From: Euleptes europaea
Taxonomy: Eukaryota > Chordata > Lepidosauria > Squamata > Sphaerodactylidae
Assembly: GCF_029931775.1 (NCBI RefSeq)
Contig: NC_079316.1
Coordinates: 66,218,064 to 66,282,063, forward strand
Length of the DNA: 64,000 nucleotides
Direction: 5' to 3'
In this document: one piece after another, positions 36,541-48,500 of the stretch
Layout of the letters: each line of letters starts with the position of its first letter
How positions within the stretch are numbered: position 1 is the first letter of the stretch
Notes under the pieces: model-generated
Seen by the model: only the letters and a program-made list of their open reading frames with translations
Told to the model about the DNA's origin: nothing
The model's database searches: none
Made by a program: the position numbers and the translations under genes

Positions 36541-39500
36541 CTAAGGTAACAATGCCAAAAAAAGAGCACCATGGAAACATATTAAGTTACAGCACCAACA
36601 ATATAAAGAACAAATGGAAAAAAACTTTCCATGCACCGTTTTTGGTTTTCTTTTTCAATAAGCATGTCATTTAGTTTCCTATTCAGTTTTCATTACATTC
36701 CGGAGATGATTCAATAATTCAGTCATCTCTCACAAAATAATGCTCATATTTCTGTGGCTCAAGAGTAAATGCAAATGTTACTAAACAGAGTATTCAGTAA
36801 TTTTACTGAACAAGAGAGGAAGCCAACAATGAACGCATTCAAGTTTATCAGTTTACCTGGTCTACCAACTGGTCTCCAAGGTCCAGATCTGGAATCATCC
36901 CCACGTCTAGGACCTCTGTCATCATCACCAGCACGTCTGGGTCCACGATCATCATCACGCCTTGAGATTCTATCCTCATCTGCATTACGCCATGGCCCTC
37001 TATCTTCATCACGTCTTGAAATCCTGTCATCATCCAACCCTCGCCTCGGGCCCCTGTCATCATCTGTGTTGCGCCAACTAGCCCGTTCATCATCTAGCCC
37101 CCGCCTCGGGCCCCTGTCATCATCCAGCCCCCGCCTTGGGCCCCTGTCATCATCCAGCCCTCGCCTCGGGCCCCTGTCATCATCCAGCCCCCGCCTCGGG
37201 CCCCTGTCATCATCCAGCCCCCGCCTCGGGCCCCTGTCATCATCCAGCCCCCGCCTCAGGCCCCTGTCATCATCTGTGTTGCGCCAACTAGCCCGGTCCT
37301 CATCCAGCCCCCGTCTCGGGCCCCGGTCCTCATCCAGCCCCCGTCTCGGGCCCCGGTCCTCATCCAGCCCTCGTCTCGGGCCCCGGTCCTCATCCAGCCC
37401 TCGTCTCGGGCCCCGGTCCTCATCCAGCCCTCGTCTCGGGCCCCGGTCCTCATCCAGCTCCCGTCTCGGGCCCCGGTCCTCATCCAGCCCCCGTCTCGGG
37501 CCCCGGTCCTCATCCAGCCCCCGTCTCGGGCCCCGGTCCTCATCCAGCCCCCGTCTCGGGCCCCGGTCCTCATCCAGCCCCCGTCTCGGGCCTTGGTCAT
37601 CACCCATGGAGCGCCAACTAGGTTTGTCATCATCTAGGGCTCTACTATTACCGCTTTCTTCATCAAGATCACACTTCAAGACTTTTTCTTCTGATGCTTC
37701 ATGGGGGGATGATGCTCTGTCTTCTGGAGCATTATGTCGAGTTGCTTCATCTTTTCGGAAAGGTTTTTCTTCATCACGTACTTCCCCACGACGCCACTCT
37801 CTGGATAAACACAAGTAAATTGTATATGCAAAACAGTTTGGTTTCAGTGATCTGACAGCTACTTGGTACATTATTTCAACACAGAAGCACTGTCTGATTT
37901 GTACACTTTAATGATTTCCTACCCCACTGCTTCAAACAGAAAGAGGACAAAGCAAATAATATCAAAACTACCTAATATACATATATTAAGGCCCACCCAC
38001 ATCTAACAATTGGAATGCCGCAGCTCAGTTTGGAGGGGGTTTGGGGGATCCCTTGTCATTTTATAGCAGATTTCTTTAGCTTGGCTTGCTGGGGGACAGG
38101 GACCTCCAGGAAAAGCATGTAGGGGTTGCCAGAGGTCCACTGTGGGAGAGAAGAATCAAATACCACCCCTTCCCATTTGCAGAAATCCTCCTTTGGATCC
38201 AATACTTTGGTCTTTAAAGACTTGTCAGGGTTGAGGTAGAAAGCCAGGAAGCAGATGCATCTATTTTGCCACATGTCCACACAAGCATATTAGCAAGTAA
38301 GATCCACTCAGTTTCAAACAGCATATGCACAAACTGAAAGAGACACACATAATCACCACAGAAGAAGAACAAACTCTCTGGTTGAAGAGACCAGGGCCCT
38401 GCGGGATCTGGCCCAGTTCTGCAGGGCCTGCAAGATGGAGATGTTCCACCAGGCACATGGTGGAGGACCTTCAACGCTCTTTTACATCCACCAGTCGCCA
38501 AGCAGAGCCCCCCCTCTTCTACATGCTCCCCTCAGTCCCCCTCCCCACATAATTTGCGAAGGGTCTGTTATTGAACACATTTAGCTGCCTTATACTGAAT
38601 CAGACCCTTGGTCCATCAAAGTCAGTAGTGTCTACTCAGACCAGAAGGGTCTCAGGCAGGGGTCTTTCACATCACCTGCTTGCCTAGTCCCTTTAACTGG
38701 AGCTGTCAGGGATTGAACCTGGGACCTGTCTGCGTGCCAAGCAGATGCTCTCCCACTGAACCACAGCCCCTCCCCATATTCTTGGTAGTTGGCTCTCGGG
38801 GAGCATAGGGCACCATCTTATTATTTGTATTTTATCGATTTTAATCTATTTTAATTGTTTCTATTTTTAAATGTATATTTGAAATGTTGTTACCCACTCT
38901 GAGCTCCACTGTAGTGGAGGAGGGGTAAGATATAAATCTAAAATATAAACAAATAAATAAATAAAAAGACAACTTTGTCTTTTTGGTACATTATGGGAAG
39001 AATAAGAGTACAAATTGTGAGGACTTCAGCCATGTTACAAAGGAATCTCATAGGTGCACCCAAGTAGTGTCACAGCTGTCAACAGCTCCAAGTACGGGAA
39101 AGGTCCACTAACTATCCAGAACAGCTTTTTTGGGTCCAAGCAGGCTGTGAAGAATTCAGGAACTTCAGAAGTTGCTGTGCACGTGTGCACGCACACACAC
39201 ACAGGAAGCCCCAACAGATAATTCATCTTTGTAAGTTTTTCTCCTGTCCTCATTGGGCAGTTGCTGTAGCGCCCTGATCATTTTGGTTGCTCTTTTCTGC
39301 ACCTGTTCAAGGTCTGCAATTTCCTTTTTAAGGGTTTTTAGGATATCCTTTCCAATAAAAGATGGAAAGAAAAGTAGAAAAAAGAAACACCCAAACATAT
39401 TCTAGCCCTCAAAGCCCAGGACAGAAAAAAGTCTATTGCAGACATATGACTTGACAGCATTGTAACCACTAAATTCAGTCTGATTATTCAATATCATTGA

Positions 39501-42500
39501 TCACTGCCATAATCATGTGACTCTAAAAGAAATGAATAATCACAGAAGAAACAGCATAGAAGAAATTGCAAGAATTTCTGTAACCCCTAACAGCAATAAC
39601 CAATGAACAGCACACATTGCCAACTGAGGAATTCTTTACCCAAAGGTGTGTGCAGGTATGTAGTCTTTCATAGTGTGACAGAATCACAAGAGAAATTTCA
39701 ATAAATTGTACACTGTTTAAACATTATTCCAATGGATACCTTTCTGGTGCTGGACGTCTCCATTCTGACTCTGGCTCAGCATTTCTTCTCCAGGTACTTT
39801 CAGATTCTCTATCACCCCAGCGAGATTCCTACATTTAACAAAACCAAAAAAGCTTATTTGCATCTAGAATTGCTTCTGTTTATACTTTTACAAACATAAA
39901 CTGCACAGATATTTTGCTTTAAATGTTTTTGTCCTATTTTAAATCTCAGCCCTTGAACTGGGAGTGTTCTTAATTTAAATTCCTTATTTTTATGCCATTT
40001 TTCTACTACACAGCCAAAGCAGTACTGTATAAAGTTAAGAGGGTTCAGTTTATTAGAAAAAATATTTACCTTCCTTGAAAGTGGATCTTCAAGATTTCTC
40101 CTCTCTTCTTCTCGACGACGCTCTCTCTCTTCAATCTCCAGTTCTCTTTGGCGTTTCTTCCTCTCTATTTCTTCAAGTTTTCTGCACTGTTCCTGATATT
40201 CAAGCATTTCTTGCTCACGTTTTTCACGTTCAACACGTTCTTTTTCTTCTTTTTCTGCCAAGACAATGATGCAGGTTAACTCTTCTCAAAATTCATCACT
40301 AATAATATCACCAGTCGGGAAATGTCTACCACTTCTCCACAGCTGTTGACTTTGTACTGTATTCAAACAAGTTCTCTTCCTCTCGCAGAAGGGGAGATTA
40401 GGATCCAGTCCTTTATGCAGGTAACATTTCATACATCTAAAATTTGATATGATTTTCACAAGTGGTAAAAAAAATTTCACAAGTAGCAGCAGTAGCAAAT
40501 CTCTATTAAGAGAATCAATGTTGTCACTATGAGAAAACACATGAACATATGAGCAAAAAGATAACAGTTTTTTCCAGCAACAGCTCTTCAGCATTTACCT
40601 TTCAGCATCTTCTCCTCTTTCAGTCTTTCTTCTTCTTCCTCCTTTTCCTGGTAATAAGTAATACGTCTTTCCTCTTTGCGCTGTCTCTTCCGTTCCTCCA
40701 TACGGTTATGCCTTTCTTCTGCTAGTCTTTCTTCAAATTGTTTAAGTTTTTCCTGAAAAATATTGTGTGTGTGTAAATACATAAAGACAGATATCAGCAC
40801 ATAATCTTAACATTCTGGGAATGGTACAAACAATGCCTAGATTACTGGTCAAACATGGGCCTTGTAACCACACCTCTAAGTTTCCCACAGGGTGACTCTA
40901 AACATGAGCAGAGCTAGTCAGCTGTACACATTAGTCTGTACGCATTCTTGCAATATGACAGAAACATAGCCTAGCAGACTGCAAAGCAAACTTTGGCCAC
41001 ATGCTACAGATAAGTCTCTCCATACTAAGGAACGATGTGGCATTATGCCACTGTCTTCTGTGATAGTATGTGTGATATTTACTTTCTAGTTTTTAAACCT
41101 AAAAGAAACTTTTTCATGTTCTTAAATCAAATTATGTCTACGCCCATCTCATAAGTCTAATGAGCTTCCCTATTATTGTGTGTGTAAAGTGCCGTCAAGT
41201 CGCAGCCGACTTATGGCGACCCCTTTTTGAGGTTTTCATGGCAAGAGACTATCAGAGGTGGTTTGCCAGTGCCTTCCTCTGCACAGCAACCCTGATATTC
41301 CTTGGTGGTCTCCCATCCAAATACCAACCAGGGCTGACCCTGCTTAGCTTCTGAGATCTGACGAGATCAGGCTAGCCTGGGCCATCCAGGTCAGGGCTCC
41401 CTATTATTAGAATTATGAATTATCAGTGGCAGAATTTTTGGTGCCTCCTTAGTTGGAAGATTTAGCTAATGAAAGTCACTCAGCACTCTTGAAAGAGAGA
41501 AAAAATCTTTTTTTACTGGAGATCTCTTCTGACATCTACAGGCAAAAATTTCCCTTACTGAAGTTGTCTAAGTGCAAGGTGAGACAACAAATAAATGAAG
41601 ACCTTCCTCAAAATATCCTATACACTGCATGCAAGACTTTTAACTTCCTTGTTTTATTAAAGTGGCCGCTGCTGGGAAAAGAAAAAAAAACTTTTTTCGG
41701 TGCAGAAGCCACTCAACCCAGGGGTTATACATATGATGGCCTTCACCATATTGAGCACTGACATGCGCTCAAGAGGCCTGGGAGCCAGACGTGGCTCTTT
41801 GACATGCCAGATATGGCTCTTCTGAGTGGGGTTCCTCAATGTGCCACTGGTCCCATGTTTCAGTAATGTGGGCAAGGCTCTTGACTAGTGAGGTTTGTGG
41901 TTGACAGGTGGCTTCCATCTTGAAACAGCGGCCATCAGAGGAACAGGTAAGCTGCAGGCCTCCCTGAGGTGCAGGCATCATGCCAGGAATCCAAATGAAT
42001 GTGGCTCGTTTGGTGGATGGTAACTGTGAAGCTGTGGACTGAATACTACTGACATAGAACCTCCAAATCAAGTGGCAGCTGTATATGGTATCAGTGCATA
42101 GCCCTAGTAGAGACTGGGCACTGTGTGGATACCCTCCCCATGCAATTAATCACTGGAACTACATCTGCACACACTTCCTGACTAGTGCAACATATAATTT
42201 GGTACTGAATCTCACTTAAGACTGAGCTTTGTCCAGAATTGTTATAAGGCCTTTTTATCAGAACTGGTTTGACTTTTTCAAACTAATGCTGTATTATTAT
42301 TTTAGATTTGTAAACTGTTACCAACCCACACCTTTGGGTAGGATATAAATCAAATCACACAGGAATAATTTGCTAATGTACAACACAAGCATTATACCAA
42401 TGTTTTTGTATGTAATGAACATTTAATTCCAAATATGATCTTGTTCTCCAAACAGGTGCTAGATTTTTAGCACTGCACAAAAGGTACTCATTTTCTAGGT

Positions 42501-45500
42501 TACCATACTACATTAAAAGAGGAGCCATAGCAACCCCAAAATATTTCCTTTTCCAGCTGTTAACACATACAGATGTGAAGGGGGGATAAAACTTTGGGAG
42601 GAAGTGTATCTTTTTCTTCCTGATGCCTTTCCCCCCATTTTTGTAAGGGGAAATATAGGAAATTTGGGGGAGTACTGAAAATATTCCTATGAAATATTTT
42701 CTTTTTTAGAATGAATGGAATATTTTTAAAGACAAGGTGGGCATGCTGTAGACAAATACAGCTCTTAAATCCAAAATGCATTTTTGCCCCCAAAAAGTAG
42801 CTTATTGCCCTAAGTTGCTGGAGAGAGAGAAACTCAGAAGGAGGTGGGGCAGAAATTGCACCAAAGCCTCAGAGGAACATTCTGAGTTTCCTGGAGAACT
42901 GATCTCTCTCTAACCAACAGCCACAGAAAGAAGAAGATGGTATCTAGCTCGAAGGTACACATGCTAAGGTAGCATAGGGTGCATCAGCTTGCAGTTTTCT
43001 TTCAAGTACTGAGTGCATTTGCAATTTTGATTGTAGAAAACTATGGAACTTGTAACTTTTAAATTTCATGATTATATCCAATATTTTAATTTTATATGTG
43101 AAGTAAGTTATAAATGATGCATTTTACATGGTTAAAGCAATAAAAAATAGTTTAGGTTTGATAGGACAGGAGGTATTGCATATATTTCAATTTTTCCCAC
43201 ATTTCCAGGGGGGGGAGGTTTTTCCCCCATGGCTTCAAAGTTTCCAGATATTTTACACCTCTGTGAATACCACAGCGAAGTAGGTCTCAATCCTATTGAG
43301 AACATAGTTCTAAAACATTACAATTCTAGAAGTTCAGAAATTGAATAAAACAACTGAATAAAATTGAATAAAACAACTGAATAAAAAATTGAATAAAACA
43401 ACTGATCACAAGGGAATTTCTATACAGCAAATAGGGCTATATCAAAGCAAGACTGTTCAGGAAGGCACTTTTGATAAATGGACAAGGACTGTGAACTATT
43501 TCATTGTATTCAGTATGTATTATGTGTTTTATCCTGCTCTCACTGCATTGTTTTATACTTACATACATACCACCATGTTCTGCATTGTGTAACATATTAA
43601 GTCTAATACTTTATGCTTTGTTTCAGATTCCGTTATCCTAATCATATTACAATGCTTATTTGATTTCTCATCCTACTGACTGAACTGGCTTACACTATGT
43701 AATCTGCTTTGAGTCTCATTGAGAAAGGTAGACTATAAATAAAGGAAATAAAAATAAAATAACCCCATTAATTCTATCCTGAATCTTCAAGAGGAACTAA
43801 TTAAAATGGAACTAGTAGTAAAATCAAATAGTTTTTATCAGACCCCCCCCCCCAAAAAAAACCCTCTCTGCTGATGCTCTTGGAATGCACAAAACACAAA
43901 TATGGCAGAAGAAAGGAAGGGAGGCGCCGTACCACCTCTCACTCAGTCTTCTAGAAAAATCCACTTCATAATCCCAAGGTGCATTATCATACATGGGCTG
44001 TAGAGAACATGAAGAAAGTCAGATTTACCTCATAAACTGATTTCCTTGCTGCCTTGAGCCTAGCTTCAAACAAATCTCTATCCTCCAACATCTTTGACAT
44101 TCTCCCCTTATGTTCAAGGGCCTTTTCACGCTCCAATTGCATGGTTGTAATCTGTAACATATGCAAAACCAAGTCAGAATTACACTAAAATATGACATCT
44201 CCAAAACATCATTGTATATTTCCTGGCTCCATAGGCCTCTTACCCCTACATTGTTCAATATGGCATTTAGAACTTAGTGATCAGTTGCACTTTGGGAAAA
44301 AAAACATACCAGAGAAACTGAGTATATACATATCAGTCCATTTTCTATGTAATAGGGCTATAAAAGTATTTAGATCACATTTGTTTCAATGAAAATAGTG
44401 GCTTCAAGTTTTAAATGAAATAAAACCCAAGACTGCCCAACCATGAAAACTGTAAAGCATTAAAAATGACACAATTTGGAAATCAAAGAGAATGCAATTT
44501 TCTGATTATATTGGAATGGATCTGTTCTGCTAACAGGTTTTTTTTTTCTCCTGCACAAGAAGTATTCTGCCAGAAAAACAGCCTCATGTGTGGGTAGAAG
44601 ACTCCTTGTGCCAAAGAAAACATTGCTATTAAGGGAATGGATCCATAGGATCTAACTCAATATACGCAGAAGCCATTCGCTCGTCTCAGTTCAGAATTCT
44701 GTCATCAATACTTGAAGTGTAAAATACTAATAAGAATGCTGACCTCTGGGACAAGTGAAATTATTACACATATTCTCATTTATTCAGATTGATAGAGAGG
44801 ATATATCAAAAGTAACTTGTTTCTCAAACCAAAGAATTTTCCTTCAAAACCTCACCCTCTCTTCTTCTTGCTGCTCCCAAAGCTCCATATCTCTGATTCT
44901 TTGCTCTTCGTAGGCACTCTTAATTAGGGGAATTTCTTCTAAGCGCTTTGCTCTTTCAAAATGGTCAATCTAAACAAAAGCAGAAAATTACATTACTCAG
45001 GTTTAAATGTAAAGCAACAAAACATTTCTTCAATATCTTCTTTTTTAAAAATACCTTTTTCTCCTGATTCTTCAGACGCTCCTGAAGTTCCTTTTTTTCT
45101 TTCTCCAGCTGTTCAACTTGTTTTGCCATAATGAAATCTGGATCCAATTCTTCAAGATCCTAAATCAGAAATTAAATGTTGAAGAATAAAAAATAAACTG
45201 CTCCCGATGAAAACATTTCCTTGTTTAACAGCTTTAACTGTTCTACAGCTTCCCATTTCATGTAGCATTTACGACTTCTTAGTACTCTGCTACATTTTAA
45301 CAAACATTTTAATCTTCACACTAATTCCAATCAAGATGTGGGGTTTAATTAATGTTAGTAAGACACCAGATGGTTTTATATTTCATTCTGAAAATTTACA
45401 TATTAAGACACAAGCTTTGGTCATGTAGGATGACTGAAAATAAGGGAGTGGGACCATGGCCCACCCCATCTTATACATGTTCATCCTAATCTCTGAATAG

Positions 45501-48500
45501 CACACAGGTGTGAAGTATGTGTTCACAAATATGGATTTATGAGTGGAGGTTGAAAAAGAAAAGGAGAATGGGCATGATTCCAGCCCCTCCTTCCAATTCA
45601 GTCTCCTCCTACACAATGGACATATATTCACAGTTCAATAAAGTTACATCTCCAACAGCAGTCAAGGGAATTTATTAGAAATAATTTACAAACACCACAT
45701 GTGATTCCCATCTTTATTAATGAAGCTGCACATCCACTAGACAGGAACAGAACTTATATAGAAACTTAGGTTTGACCATGTGTGCTTAGAAAAATACAAG
45801 ATGTAAGAGGAAGAGAATGGGGAGTAGGCTAGAGGAAGAGCTTTGCTAAATTTCCAAAGACTGCTGTACAGAAGAAAAATAAAGTTTAGTGCATCTGTTC
45901 CATAACATATTGGCAAAAAGAGAGAAAAGAAAACAACACTGTAAATCTTAATCAGCAAAAAAGGATGGCCTGAAAGAAGACAGGCAGAAAAAGAAGAGTT
46001 GGTTTTTATAACCTGATTTTCTCTACCTTTAAGGAGTCTCAAACCGGCTTACAATCTCCTTCCCTTCCTCTCCCCACAACAGATACCTTGTAAGGTAGGT
46101 GGGGATGAGAGAGTTCAGAGAGAACTGTGACTGGCCCAAGGTCACCCAGCAGGCTTCATGTGTTGGAGTGGGGAATCAAACCCAGTTCTCCAGATTAGAG
46201 TCCACCCCGCCTCTTAACCACTACACCATGCTGGCTCTCACACTGAAACAGCTCTCATGCTGGCATGCAGAAACAGAAAACTGTAAGATAAGGTTGTGAA
46301 ATATTTGGCTTTGTCCTTAGCATTCAAAGGTCTAGCAGGATCTGACTAGACAACAGCCTGCAAGTCACCAAAGGATAGCTGTTTATCAAACCTCTTTTTC
46401 AAAAGCATAAAGCTCATTATCACTAGCTACATCATTTTGTAAAATATTTATACAATACTTGAAGATCTGGGTTTGAATCTCCACTCTGCCATGGAAGGCT
46501 GCTGGGTGATCTTGGGCCAGTCCCTCTCTCAGCCTTACCTAACTCACATGATTATTATTGCAAGGATAAGATGGAGGAGGTGAGAAAAATGTTGTACGCC
46601 CCTTTGGGTTCCCATTGAGGAAAAAGTATATAGAAACACTGGAATTTTTCACCTTGCACATTTCTACTGGGCCAATAAGCACACCCATCCCCCTGGGGGA
46701 AAAAAGACATATCAACACAGGCAGTATACACATGTAGTCCCCTGTGCCATTAACGCTCCTCAGACAACCTTCTCCTTGTGGTTCCCTCACCTAGAAGCAT
46801 CCATCTGGCTACAGCGAGGTGTTCTCTGTGACAGGCCCACTCTTTTGGAAAGGCCTACAAGAGCAGGGGCCTTCATTTGCTGCACCCAGACAGGCTGTTT
46901 TATTCCAGAGGGCATTTGGTGCAGGCTGAACTGCTGTTTGGCTGAGTTTTTAACTGTGTGTTTTAATGGTGTGCCATCAACCCAACTTGCGTACAGAACT
47001 CTACCTGACCTGGGAGGCTGGCATAACTTGACTGTCAGAAGATCTGTTTCTCACCTTTCTTACAAAAGAGCAAAGGACTTATGGGATGGGACTAGAACTC
47101 ACCAGTAGAGCACAGTATTGCATGGGAGTCTGAAATTCAGTTCCTATCACTCTCCCCTCCCCAGCAGCAGGAGTGGAAAGGCTCACCTCTCAAGCAGCAG
47201 GAGTGGAAAGGCTCTCTACCAGAGGTACTCAGAAAGCATAGGCTCTACTAAGGTAAGTTGACCCAACAATATGTCAGCTTCACAGATTCTGCAAAATACT
47301 CCTTAGTTGATGAACAAATTAAAATTAAAGTCATCTGCACAATTTGGAGGATAATCAAATGGTTTCTTACTTCAATATCAATATCTTTGAAGGCCTTGGC
47401 TCCCAGTTCAGTCTTCTTAATCTGTTCCAGTCGTTCACGAACAGTTTTCTTTTTAATTTGTTCATGTTCCTGTAGAATGCGCTCCTTTTCTCTCTCTTTT
47501 GCCTCCTGCCGCAGTCTCTCCTCTTCAGCTTTGCGAACCTTTAGAAGTTCAGCTTCACGCTGTTCCAACTCTTCTTTTTCACGCTGAATATTCAAATTCT
47601 CAAGACGTTCCTTTCTTTCCTCAATAGTCTGCCGTCGAGCAAGAATACGCTGATGTTCTTTCTTAGAATTTTTTAAGTAAGCTGTAACAGCCTGTTGATG
47701 TTGCTCATCCTTCTCTTGCTAAGATTAAAAAGCACAACAAAACACCTTCAAATTGTACACTTTATGAGAGGTGAAAGCATGGCTGAAATACAAAGTACTA
47801 TTGCATTTTTTTGTTTTGTTGCAATCCTTAGATTGCAACAAATCTACCACAGTCACTGAAATAAATGGGCTTAGAATGCGTAACTCTGCATAGGATTAAT
47901 TAATGCATTTGAATAATTACTCCAAACAAGCTACGTGCCAATAAGTTTTACATTGGAATGCATTTTTGCTTAGAAGAACAGCACAAATAAATACACAGGA
48001 AATACCAAACTGCCTTGACTTAAACATTAAACAGCTGTTTTCTAAATAAACGTCATTTGAATTTATTTTTCTGCCAATATAATTATGGCAGGACTGAATA
48101 AGTTAGAAAATGCACCAAAGAGTATTTTTAAATTTAGCTACATAGTGTTTATTAAGACAGCTTTTAAAATGACAAGTGTCACTGTCTCTTACTGATACTG
48201 CCGGCAACGTTTCCACAGTTACACTGTACACAAAGATTTTAAACTCTCTCTCTCTTATCTGCTTCCATTCTTTCTCCCTCCTAGCCTGAAAAAAATGCTG
48301 CAATTTATCAAAACAGGAAACAGTGAATCACAGATGCACTGAAGTAGAATGAGCCAAAAGATGTTTCAACGTCAGGCAAAATAACAAAAGCGAACACAAG
48401 AAATACTCAAACAACAATCAAGAATACCAAACCATTTCCCACCAGACTTTCACAGGTATTCTTTCAAAGGTGTTCCAAATCTCAATGACTTACCAACAGG

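Larger units (their letters stand above)
45160..47370 (-). other. EIF3A: EIF3A intron 12
   Basis: Contains a family B SINE (about 45985-46240, minus) and a family A SINE (about 46450-46615, plus). The remainder is unassigned. Confidence 0.6.

Noticed and set aside
37081-37590. Regular 30-bp repeats that resemble a CRISPR array
   Set aside because: Units are contiguous without unique spacers, lie in a conserved eukaryotic coding exon, and encode decapeptides in frame.
36769-37818. 349-codon plus-strand frame over EIF3A exon 19
   Set aside because: Antisense shadow of the decapeptide array (Ser-Pro-Arg repeats); no splice or start context.
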